DNA from: an uncultured Clostridia bacterium
GTDB taxonomy: Bacteria; Bacillota; Clostridia; Oscillospirales; Oscillospiraceae
Length of the DNA stretch: 55,909 nucleotides
NCBI GenBank assembly: GCA_945949735.1
Contig: CAMFFO010000003.1
Span: forward strand, 1-55,909
Direction: 5' to 3'
Shown: positions 1 through 8,027 of the stretch, in pieces
Layout: every line of letters starts with the position of its first letter
Position numbering within the stretch: the first letter of the stretch is position 1
Made by a program: the position numbers and the translations under genes
The notes under the pieces: generated by a model
Seen by the model: only the letters and a program-made list of their open reading frames with translations
The model's database searches: none
What the model was told of the DNA's origin: nothing

Positions 1-2
1 TG

Positions 3-3000
3 GAGGGCAAGAGCGGCAGCGTCCAGCTGGCCTTCTCCTGCAATGTGTACCAGTACGCCATCTATTACGCGGTCTGCGCGGAGCAGGGCAAGTACGGGGA
101 GCTCCAGAACTACATCTGCGACACCGACCCCACCACCCCCATCCGTCTGTCTGCCCAGAGCAATTACAGCGATGAACCGGAGGACACCCCGGACACCGGG
201 CTGCGCATCATCAAAAAGGAGACGGGGAGCGAAAAGCGGCTCAGCGGGGCCCTGTTCGAGGTCATCGACCCCAACGGCGCCAGCGTGGGCACCTTCTCCT
301 CCAACAGCTCCGGCGAGGTGCTCCTCGACCTGACCCTCTGTGGAAATTATACGGTCATTGAACGGGAACCTGCCCCGGATCACCTGATCAGCACCCCGGA
401 TGTGCAGAATGTCAACGTGGAGTACGGGAAGGTGGCTGAGGTCACCTTTTACAACGACGCCTACGGCTCCCTCCGGGTGGAGAAGCGCAGCGATACCGGC
501 GACCTGCTGCCCGGCGCGGTGGTGCAGATCAGGCACATCGAGAGCGGCACCACCTATGTACAGGAAACGAACTTCGCGGGCTGCGCTTTCTTCGACCGGA
601 TCAAGCCGGGTGCATACGAAATTTTGGAGCGGACCGCCCCGGTGGGCTGGCTGAAGGACGATGCCACCTACAATACCACCGTTGTGGCCGGGGAGGTCTC
701 CGATTTCCTGCTGATCAACCGAGAGCTGCCGGGGATCCGGATCATCAAGTATGATCGAAAAAACAAGGTGGCTATGCCCGACGTCACCTTCGAGATTTTC
801 CGGGACGGCGTATCCCTGGGCAGGTTCCGCACCGATGAATTTGGGGAGATCCTACTCACCGATCAGGAACCGGGCACTTACCGGGCCGTGGAGGTGGACA
901 CAGGGGATCCCGGCCTGATCCTGGACGCCACGCCCCAGGAGGTGGAGCTCCAAGCCGGGGACGGTATCCGGGAGCTGCTGTTCTTCAATGACCGGACACC
1001 CGGCTTGCGGCTCACCAAGGTGGATTCCGCCGATCCCTCTAAAGTCATTCCCAACGCGGTCTTCGAGATCAAGGCCGTGGACGGCAGCTACGGCCCGGAG
1101 GAGTTCCGAACCAACGCCAAGGGCGAGATCGACCTGACCAACGAGAACCTCCCCGCGGGCTCTTATGTGGTCACGGAGAAGTCCTGTGCCGGCTATGTGG
1201 TGGACGACGCCCAGCGCATCGTCTACCTTGGCCCCAATGTGGACGCCGAGTATGTGTTCACCAACTCCAGGCTGCCCTCGCTGCTGCTCATCAAGCAGAG
1301 CTCTGACGGCACACCGCTGGAGGGCGTTTCCTTCCGGCTGGCTAAGATCGAGGACGGCAGCTATTATCTGGACCGCACCTCTGGCCCGACAGGAGAAATT
1401 CTCTGGGAGGGCCTGGAACCCGGCGTCTATTCCCTGTCTGAAATTTCCACAAGATCGGATCACATCCTCGACCTCAGAGAATACCACATCGAGCTGTTTC
1501 CTGGCAAGACCAGCACCAAGGTGCTGACCAATGACCGCCGCTCCAATTTGTATATCCATAAACGGGACGGCGATACCAGCGAACCGATCCCCGGAACGGT
1601 CTATTTGGTCAGAGGCGCGGACGGCCACTCCATCGCGGAGGTGGAGACGGACGAGAACGGCGTTGCCGTGGTGCCCAACCTCCTGCCCTCGGTGGTGGAG
1701 GTCATCGAGAAATCCGTCCCGGAGCCTTACCTGCTGGCAGAGGAGTCGCAGCTTGTAACGATGTACCCCAACCGGGACCGTGACGTCTATTTCGAGAATT
1801 TCAAGCGTCCGTCTATCGAGATCATCAAGGAAAATTCCGTCACCCATGACCGACTCTCTAATGTGCGGTTCCAGGTTTGGTATGCCAGCAACAACACCAG
1901 CACCGGGGAGTTCAACGACCTGGGCATCTTCACAACGGACGAGAATGGCCGCATTGAGCTGACCGGCCCGGCTAATGGCCTGCGGGACGGGTGGTTCCGG
2001 GTGAAGGAGTTGGCACCGCCCACCGGGTTCTCCATCAAGGACAGCGATACCCAGGAGGCATTTGTTCAGGCGGGCAAGGGCCACACCTTCTTGTTTGAGA
2101 ACACACCTCTCTCCGCTATCTGTGTATGGAAATATGACTCCAAGACCGGGGCCGCCTTATCTGACTGCTGGTTCCAAGTCCGTTATTTGAGCGGCAATAC
2201 CAGCGGCACAGGGGGCACTGTCATCGGCACCTACCGCACCTCGGCCAACGGCTCTTTCACGGTCACAAATTGCAAGGCTGGCACTTATATCATCGAGGAG
2301 CTCTCCAGCGATGGCTCCCATGTGATCGACACCCCGCCCCAGACAGTGTACCTCTCCGGCCAGGAGCAGGAGGTCGTTCCCGTCTACTTCGGCAACAGTC
2401 CCAAGGGGGCCGTTCTGGTAAAAAAGGTGTCCAGCGCCGACAATACGCCTTTGAGCGATGTGGAGTTCTTGGTAACGACCTCGGACGGGGCCGTGGTGGG
2501 CGACGCCAACGGCAAGTTCGTGACCGACAGCGCCGGGACTTTTCTGGTGGAGAATGTCGATCCCGGCACCACGATGGTCATCAAGGAGACCAGAGGAAAA
2601 TCGGGGTTCCTGCTGGATGACACCCCCCAGACCGTTCAGGTCAAGGCGGGCCAGACCGTCACCGTGGAGTTCCGCAACCAGCCTCTGGGAAATCTAATCA
2701 TTGAGAAACTGGGGCGGAATAGCACAAAGACCGTTCCCCTGGAGGGCGTGAAGTTCGAGATCAAATACGCGGATGGCCGCTATGTGGACGCCGCCGGCGG
2801 CACTCTTTCCTCCAAAGGCATCTACTATACCAATGCCAGCGGGCAGATCATCCTCCCCGGAATTACAGGCACGGTGGTCGTGACTGAACTGGAAAGTGTG
2901 TCTGGCTATACCATTGACGAGAACAGCCGCAGCCAAACCGTTACCGTGAATCCCAACGACACCCAGACTATCCGTTTTTACAACAACGCAGTGGGCGGCG

Positions 3001-4373
3001 TGGAGATCATCAAGATCAGTTCAGCGGACAAGACCGAGCGCATCCCCAACACCACCTTTGAAATTCGCAGGGTATCGGATGACGCTCTGGTGGACACCGT
3101 GACCACCGGGAAAACCGGCAGCGTCTTTGTGACACTACCGGATGACAGCTACTATGCGGTAGAGACCGAGAGCGCCGAGGGCTTCAAACTGGATTCCACA
3201 CCCCACTATTTCACCGTGAAGGACGGGAGCTGTCCACCGCTGACCGTGACCAACGCGCCTATTTCCGGTATTTTGATCCACAAGGTCTCAACGGCGGACG
3301 GCTCCGGGATCTATGGCGTGACCTTCCTGCTCTACGATGCGAACAAGAACCCCATCGGCCAGTACACCAGTGACCAGGACGGCTATGTCTATATCGATGA
3401 TCTCCCCGGCTCCGGGCGGTTTTACCTGCGGGAGCTGGAAAATGAGGGATATGTCCCGGATACGCAGCTCAAGACCGTCTATGTCACCGCGGGGACGACC
3501 ACGGAAATCGAATGGGAGAATACACCTATCACCGGCCAAATCCAAGTGACCAAGACCTCCGCGGACTACAACAGTATGAACGGCTGGCCTGCTGGGACGC
3601 CCATCCCCAACACCATCTTTGAAATCTATAACTACAGGACGGGCAAGCTGGTGGACACGATCAAAACAGGGAAAAACGGCGTTGCCGTCAGCAAGCCCCT
3701 CCCCTTGGGCCGCTACCAGGTGATCGAATCCCAGAGTGCGGACTTCTATGGCCTGGATCAGACGCCCATTGATGTGGAGATCGAGTTCGCCGGCCAGATC
3801 GTTAAGGCGGCCATGACCAACAAGAGCCTGTATACCAATGTCAGCATCAAGAAAACAGGCTACACCGAGGTCATGCCCGGCCAGTCCATCCGCTATGACT
3901 TTTCCGGCATCGCCAACAACTCCACCACCAGCCTGACCAGTTTTTATTGGAGGGATACCCTGCCCGTGCAGGCAGTGCGGCTGGATAAGATCGTCACCGG
4001 CACCTACAATGTGCAGGGCAATTACAAGGTAGTCTTCAAGACCAACCTGAACGGCGAGTACCGCACCATGTACGACAACCTGAGCACCATGCAGAACTAT
4101 ATGCTGGACGCCTCTCCCGCCGCGCTGGGGCTGGCCTCCAACGAGTATGTGACGGAGTTCATGGTCTCCTTCGGCGTTGTCCCCGCCAACTTCCGGCAGG
4201 TGGAGGCACCCAAGGTGTACTGCAATGTGGTTTCCTGGCTCACCGGCGGTACCCAGTTCACCAACCAGGCGGACGCGGGCGGCGTTTACGACGGCCAGTG
4301 GATCATGGCAACCACCCGCTGGGTGACCAGGGTCTATAAGCCCTCCAAGCCCCTGCCCCGCACCGGCTATTGA
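3..4373 (+). CDS. Giant SpaA/Cna-B repeat surface protein (5' partial)
   Basis: The reading frame is open through the left edge, so the N-terminus is missing; the GTG at 45 is only an internal codon. About 1,456 residues are visible. I count 13 tandem prealbumin-like Cna-B/SpaA repeats, each about 90-105 residues. They begin with patterns such as GLRIIKK, GIRIIKY, SIEIIKE and GILIHKV, run through a [LP]xxxxFE[IV] strand and end near a conserved acidic E before the next repeat. Such domains often form Lys-Asn isopeptide bonds. A different C-terminal domain (from about 3820, starting NVSIKKTGYTEVMPG) follows. The protein stops at KPLPRTGY: an LPxTG sortase motif with no hydrophobic helix or basic tail. 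It probably acts as a mating-pair adhesin or pilus-like stalk next to the transfer genes. Confidence 0.88.
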   Translation, partial: EGKSGSVQLAFSCNVYQYAIYYAVCAEQGKYGELQNYICDTDPTTPIRLSAQSNYSDEPEDTPDTGLRIIKKETGSEKRLSGALFEVIDPNGASVGTFSSNSSGEVLLDLTLCGNYTVIEREPAPDHLISTPDVQNVNVEYGKVAEVTFYNDAYGSLRVEKRSDTGDLLPGAVVQIRHIESGTTYVQETNFAGCAFFDRIKPGAYEILERTAPVGWLKDDATYNTTVVAGEVSDFLLINRELPGIRIIKYDRKNKVAMPDVTFEIFRDGVSLGRFRTDEFGEILLTDQEPGTYRAVEVDTGDPGLILDATPQEVELQAGDGIRELLFFNDRTPGLRLTKVDSADPSKVIPNAVFEIKAVDGSYGPEEFRTNAKGEIDLTNENLPAGSYVVTEKSCAGYVVDDAQRIVYLGPNVDAEYVFTNSRLPSLLLIKQSSDGTPLEGVSFRLAKIEDGSYYLDRTSGPTGEILWEGLEPGVYSLSEISTRSDHILDLREYHIELFPGKTSTKVLTNDRRSNLYIHKRDGDTSEPIPGTVYLVRGADGHSIAEVETDENGVAVVPNLLPSVVEVIEKSVPEPYLLAEESQLVTMYPNRDRDVYFENFKRPSIEIIKENSVTHDRLSNVRFQVWYASNNTSTGEFNDLGIFTTDENGRIELTGPANGLRDGWFRVKELAPPTGFSIKDSDTQEAFVQAGKGHTFLFENTPLSAICVWKYDSKTGAALSDCWFQVRYLSGNTSGTGGTVIGTYRTSANGSFTVTNCKAGTYIIEELSSDGSHVIDTPPQTVYLSGQEQEVVPVYFGNSPKGAVLVKKVSSADNTPLSDVEFLVTTSDGAVVGDANGKFVTDSAGTFLVENVDPGTTMVIKETRGKSGFLLDDTPQTVQVKAGQTVTVEFRNQPLGNLIIEKLGRNSTKTVPLEGVKFEIKYADGRYVDAAGGTLSSKGIYYTNASGQIILPGITGTVVVTELESVSGYTIDENSRSQTVTVNPNDTQTIRFYNNAVGGVEIIKISSADKTERIPNTTFEIRRVSDDALVDTVTTGKTGSVFVTLPDDSYYAVETESAEGFKLDSTPHYFTVKDGSCPPLTVTNAPISGILIHKVSTADGSGIYGVTFLLYDANKNPIGQYTSDQDGYVYIDDLPGSGRFYLRELENEGYVPDTQLKTVYVTAGTTTEIEWENTPITGQIQVTKTSADYNSMNGWPAGTPIPNTIFEIYNYRTGKLVDTIKTGKNGVAVSKPLPLGRYQVIESQSADFYGLDQTPIDVEIEFAGQIVKAAMTNKSLYTNVSIKKTGYTEVMPGQSIRYDFSGIANNSTTSLTSFYWRDTLPVQAVRLDKIVTGTYNVQGNYKVVFKTNLNGEYRTMYDNLSTMQNYMLDASPAALGLASNEYVTEFMVSFGVVPANFRQVEAPKVYCNVVSWLTGGTQFTNQADAGGVYDGQWIMATTRWVTRVYKPSKPLPRTGY

Positions 4374-4453
4374 TCGTTCCATCTCATTTCACCAGGAGCG
4401 CCGTCCTAACAAGGCGGCGCTCCCACTTTATAAACGCACAGGAGGTTTTCAAG

Positions 4454-4786
4454 ATGAAGCACAAGAAAATCATCCGCGCCCTGACCCTTGTTCTTGCCCT
4501 GACGCTGGTCTGCTGCGTCCCCGCCTTTGCCGCGGGGGATGTGGCCTCCGCCGTGGAGAGCACCTGGAAGGACGCGGCGGCGCAGATCAAGACCGTGGTG
4601 GACAATGTGGTCTTCCCGGCGCTGGATATGATCCTCGCCATTGCGTTCTTCACCAAACTGGCCATGGCGTACTTCGACTATAGAAAGCATGGCCAGTTCG
4701 AGTGGACCGGCCCGGTGATCCTGTTCGCCTGTCTGGTCTTTACCCTCACCGCGCCCCTCTACATCTGGGGCATCATCGGGATCTGA
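4454..4786 (+). CDS. Small two-helix membrane protein, VirB2/TrbC-like pilin candidate
   Basis: 110 residues. The ATG at 4454 follows GGAGG (4441-4445) at good spacing; the upstream in-frame extension is noncoding. The N-terminus is a signal peptide (KHKKIIRALTLVLALTLV, then AFAAG as a likely cleavage site). Two hydrophobic segments follow, around residues 55-75 and 85-108, separated by a short basic loop (DYRKHGQ). This size and layout matches VirB2/TrbC pilin-like subunits of Gram-positive type IV systems. I believe the family is the one annotated as DUF3852 in clostridial conjugative transposons, from memory only. It starts the transfer operon after the adhesin. Confidence 0.7.
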   Translation: MKHKKIIRALTLVLALTLVCCVPAFAAGDVASAVESTWKDAAAQIKTVVDNVVFPALDMILAIAFFTKLAMAYFDYRKHGQFEWTGPVILFACLVFTLTAPLYIWGIIGI

Positions 4787-4795
4787 GGCATGCAT

Positions 4796-5212
4796 ATGAC
4801 CTTTTTTGAACGGGAGCTGCGAAAGATCGTGCAGCCCATCTATCCCGACGCGGTATTTGTGGGCCGGGCCTGCTATGTCCGCCTGAGCGAGATGAACCGG
4901 GCCAAGCTGCAGTTCGTCACCTGCGGCATGGCGGATCGCTATGAGGCGATCCAGATGACCATCCTGAACCGCAACGACGGGCAGGTGGACGCCCTGCGCC
5001 TGCGCTTTGCGGACCTCTGGGGCAAGGGGCAGACGGATAACCCCTACATTCGGCGGAGCGGTCCCTACGCATGGACGGATAATGGGCAGACCGACTGGTA
5101 CGCCTACCGCCCTACAGCGGCGGACTATGAAACGCTGACCAACGCAGTCTCCAGCTATCTGGAAGTATTCCAGGAGCAGACCGCCGCCCAGCAGTGGCAG
5201 CAGACCATGTAA
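4796..5212 (+). CDS. Conserved ICE protein of unknown function
   Basis: 138 residues from the ATG at 4796. An in-frame ATG at 4790 lies too close to the TGAGG (4784-4788) overlapping the previous stop, so 4796 (7-nt spacing) is preferred. The protein is soluble, has no signal peptide and is mixed alpha/beta by appearance. Segments such as FFERELRKIVQPIYPDA and YEAIQMTILNRNDGQVD are distinctive but I cannot name the family. It sits between the pilin candidate and the VirB6-like gene, so a mating-pore role is likely by position. Confidence 0.6.
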   Translation: MTFFERELRKIVQPIYPDAVFVGRACYVRLSEMNRAKLQFVTCGMADRYEAIQMTILNRNDGQVDALRLRFADLWGKGQTDNPYIRRSGPYAWTDNGQTDWYAYRPTAADYETLTNAVSSYLEVFQEQTAAQQWQQTM

Positions 5213-5219
5213 ACAAACG

Positions 5220-5248
5220 AAGGGGCCGTACCATCTGTGCGGCCCCTT
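5220..5248 (+). terminator. Intercistronic GC-rich hairpin
   Basis: AAGGGGCCG (5220-5228) pairs perfectly with CGGCCCCTT (5240-5248) around an 11-nt loop. No T tract follows, so this is more likely an attenuating or mRNA-protecting hairpin between two transfer genes than a strong terminator. Confidence 0.55.
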
Positions 5249-5299
5249 GACTGTCCCAGAAACGGATGATACGGCCTTTGAAACGAGGTGAGTCATTCA

Positions 5300-6205
5300 T
5301 TGTTCATCTGGGACTTTGTAGCCGCCACCATCATGGACAACCTCATCGACTGGTTCTATGGCCAGGTGGTGGGCTTTCTCGGCAACTTCTTCTCGGCCAT
5401 GGGCAACATGGGCGTGGAGCTGTTCGAGCTGGAGTGGGTGCAGGCCATCGTGCTGTTCTTTTCCCAGCTTGGCTGGGCGCTGTTTGGCGTGAGCCTGGTG
5501 GTATGCGCCTTTGAGTTCGGCATCGAGTACACCACCGGCCGGGCCAATCTCCAGCACACCGCCCTCAACGCCATCAAGGGCTTCCTGGCGGTCAGCCTGT
5601 TCACGACGGTACCCATCCGGCTCTATGCCCTTTCCGTATCGCTGCAAGGGCGGCTCAGCGCCGGGATCACCGGCTATGGGACCAGCATCGGGGATGTGGG
5701 GCAGCAGATCATCACGGACCTGAACAGCGTGGAGAGCATCGCGGATATGACGCAGGTGACGCTGGACTTCGGCATCGGCCTGATCACCAGCCCCATCATG
5801 CTCCTGTTCTGCATCATCCTCATGGCCTACGCGGTGATCAAGGTGTTCTTCGCCAATCTGAAGCGGGGCGGCATCCTGCTCATCCAGATCGCCGTGGGGA
5901 GTCTCTATATGTTCAGCATCCCCCGCGGATATGTGGACGGGTTCACCCAGTGGATCAAGCAGGTCATCGGCCTGTGCCTGACGGCCTTCCTGCAATCCAC
6001 CATCCTTGTGGCTGGGCTTATGGTCTTCAAGGACCACGCCCTGCTGGGGCTGGGCCTCATGCTCTCCGCGGGAGAAGTGCCCCGGATTGCCGGGACCTTC
6101 GGGCTGGACACCACGACAAGGGCCAATATCATGAGCGCAGTCTACACCGCACAGGCCGCCGTCAACACCACCCGCACCGTTGTGCAGGCGGTGGCGCCGA
6201 AATAA
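5300..6205 (+). CDS. VirB6/TrbL-like conjugation membrane protein
   Basis: 301 residues. I prefer TTG at 5300 (MFIWDFVAATIMDN) because GAGGTGAG (5286-5293) is correctly spaced before it; GTG at 5288 overlaps that site. The protein has about six hydrophobic segments, including WVQAIVLFFSQLGWALFGVS, a block around PIMLLFCIILMAYAVIKVFF and ILLIQIAVGSLYMF. The C-terminus is a soluble tail rich in A and T (TTTRANIMSAVYTAQAAV). Many helices with a central amphipathic region are typical of VirB6/TrbL, the inner-membrane channel scaffold of type IV systems. It sits in the canonical place after the pilin candidate. Confidence 0.8.
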   Translation: MFIWDFVAATIMDNLIDWFYGQVVGFLGNFFSAMGNMGVELFELEWVQAIVLFFSQLGWALFGVSLVVCAFEFGIEYTTGRANLQHTALNAIKGFLAVSLFTTVPIRLYALSVSLQGRLSAGITGYGTSIGDVGQQIITDLNSVESIADMTQVTLDFGIGLITSPIMLLFCIILMAYAVIKVFFANLKRGGILLIQIAVGSLYMFSIPRGYVDGFTQWIKQVIGLCLTAFLQSTILVAGLMVFKDHALLGLGLMLSAGEVPRIAGTFGLDTTTRANIMSAVYTAQAAVNTTRTVVQAVAPK

Positions 6206-6220
6206 GGAGGAGCGTTGTAT

Positions 6221-7360
6221 ATGACAGAAGGAAAAGAAAACCGTCCACCTAAAATCTACGCGATCTGGGTGGAAGCGAGGCCGGAGAGTCCCATGGCGGG
6301 GCTCTCCGGCTTTTTATCTGAGAACGGCCAGCGCCTGTTCTTTACTGAGTGTGGGAGCGCGAAACAGAAGCTTTGGGATATGGAGGCGCTCCGTCTCAAC
6401 CGTCATCCCGCTGTAAAGTACCAATGTGTGGAGTATCCAGGCGGCCATGATATAGAGCGGAGTGTTCAGGCTGAATTGATCAAGGCTCTTGATACAACGC
6501 CAGACCCCGGAGTCATGCGGTATGCAGTCATAGACCGTATCTATGGCAACACCGGAGGCGGATGCATGGTGGGGACGCTGGCCGTGCGGCTCCCGGAACT
6601 GGATAAGACTATTTGGATCAACTGCAATGATGAGGGTGTGACCATCACCTCAGCCGACTATGTGTGGAACGAGGATGACAGCGGGAGCTGGGAGCGGTAT
6701 GAGGATGTGGTCCTGCGGGAGATCAGCTTCTGGGATCACACCCCGGAGGACTTGGGCCCTCTGCTCCCCGCTGTTCGGGAAGCTGTCGCCTACACCATGG
6801 ACAAGGAGCTGGAACACACCTCCGGACTGCTCAGGATCCCGGCAAAATGGCTGCCGGAGGTGTACCGCCAGGCCGCCGATCCGGAATATCTGGACTGGGC
6901 CGCGGCAAATGAACACGCGGTGGAATTCGGCAGAGAGGGTGTGGTGGTCAACGACCCGGCCTATCTCTTCCGCTCAGAGACACAGGAAAATGCCCCTGGC
7001 GCGGTGGTCTACATCGCTTCCCCCTTGTCCGGGGATGTGGAACAGAACCTCCAGTTTGCCCGGCAGGCGTGCCGGTATGCCATCTCCCAAGGCGTAACGC
7101 CCTTTGCGCCACGTTTGCTCTACACCCAGATGCTGGATGACAGCGCCCCGGAGGAACGGCAGCTCGGCATTGCCATGGGAAACCGGATGCTGAAACGGTG
7201 CGACGAGCTTTGGCTGTGCGGGGACCGGATCAGCCCCGGCATGACGGGAGAAAAAGAACTGGCGGAGCGTTTCGGCATCCCCGTGCGGAGCGTCAGCACG
7301 GAGGAGATCCAGTCCACGGAGCTCTCGCATACAGAGGGGATGGGGATGGCCATGGGGTGA
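6221..7360 (+). CDS. Two-part protein with C-terminal DUF4406-like (deoxyribosyltransferase fold) domain
   Basis: 379 residues; the ATG at 6221 follows AAGGAGG (6204-6210). The N-terminal two thirds is an unrecognised alpha/beta region. The C-terminal part, roughly residues 255-365, begins VVYIASPLSGDVEQN, continues with a long helix and includes CDELWLCGDRISPGM and EKELAERFGIPV. This is the pattern of the DUF4406/nucleoside 2-deoxyribosyltransferase-like superfamily (YIASPxxG at the N-end, LWxxGxxxSxGM in the middle). The substrate is unknown; in mobile elements such proteins are suspected nucleotide or NAD-metabolite enzymes. The stop overlaps the methyltransferase start by 3 nt (GTGA), so the two are probably co-translated. 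Confidence 0.6.
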   Translation: MTEGKENRPPKIYAIWVEARPESPMAGLSGFLSENGQRLFFTECGSAKQKLWDMEALRLNRHPAVKYQCVEYPGGHDIERSVQAELIKALDTTPDPGVMRYAVIDRIYGNTGGGCMVGTLAVRLPELDKTIWINCNDEGVTITSADYVWNEDDSGSWERYEDVVLREISFWDHTPEDLGPLLPAVREAVAYTMDKELEHTSGLLRIPAKWLPEVYRQAADPEYLDWAAANEHAVEFGREGVVVNDPAYLFRSETQENAPGAVVYIASPLSGDVEQNLQFARQACRYAISQGVTPFAPRLLYTQMLDDSAPEERQLGIAMGNRMLKRCDELWLCGDRISPGMTGEKELAERFGIPVRSVSTEEIQSTELSHTEGMGMAMG

Positions 7361-8025
7361 CCCTGACGATGGGGAGTCTCTTCGACGGCATCGGCGGATT
7401 TCCCCTTGCGGCGGAGCGGCATGGTATCAGAACGCTTTGGGCCAGCGAGATCGAGCCGTTCCCCATGAAGGTCACAGAACAGCGGTTCCCGAGCATGGCC
7501 CATAAGGGCGACATTACAAAGTTGAGCGGCAGGCTGCTGTTCCCTGTGGACATCATCTGCGGGGGCAGCCCGTGTCAGGATCTCTCAGTGGCCGGGGCGC
7601 GCGCCGGATTGTCTGGCGCCCGCTCCGGTCTTTTTATGGAGCAGATCCGCATCGTCAAGGAGATGCGGACGGCGGAGAGAGAACGGGGCCGCACGGCAGC
7701 CGACATCCGTCCCCGCTGGCTATGCTGGGAGAATGTGCCTGGCGCGTTCAGCAGCGGATCGCCCAAGGGTGAGGACTTTCGCATCGTGCTGGAGGAGATC
7801 ATTCGGATCCATGACGCCGGCGCGGAGGTTCCACGGTCCTATCCCTATTCGTGGCCGGACGCGGGAGATATCGCGATAGAGACCGGCTTCTCACTGGCGT
7901 GGCGCTGTCTGGACGCACAGTTCTGGGGCGTCGCTCAGCGGAGAAAGCGCATTTTTCTGGTGGCGGACTTCGCCGGCCCTCTCGCGCCCCTGCTCCTGTT
8001 TGATAGTTTAAACACGGAGGTTTGA
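7357..8025 (+). CDS. DNA cytosine-5 methyltransferase, N-terminal half (motifs I-VIII)
   Basis: 222 residues from GTG at 7357, which overlaps the previous stop (GTGA). It contains motif I (GSLFDGIGGF, SAM binding), motif IV GGSPCQDLSVAG with catalytic Cys at about 73, motif VI WENV (about 124-127) and motif VIII QRRKRIF (about 194-200). It then stops at TEV with no target-recognition domain and no motifs IX-X. Family members are usually one chain of 350 residues or more, so this is half an enzyme. The missing parts are encoded by the next ORF. In an ICE the enzyme probably protects incoming DNA from host restriction. Confidence 0.85.
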   Translation: MTLTMGSLFDGIGGFPLAAERHGIRTLWASEIEPFPMKVTEQRFPSMAHKGDITKLSGRLLFPVDIICGGSPCQDLSVAGARAGLSGARSGLFMEQIRIVKEMRTAERERGRTAADIRPRWLCWENVPGAFSSGSPKGEDFRIVLEEIIRIHDAGAEVPRSYPYSWPDAGDIAIETGFSLAWRCLDAQFWGVAQRRKRIFLVADFAGPLAPLLLFDSLNTEV

Positions 8026-8027
8026 CC

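Noticed and set aside
4370..4453. Continuation of the adhesin past its stop by frameshift
   Set aside because: I read the downstream frames for a hydrophobic anchor and basic tail; none is present before the next gene's signal peptide.
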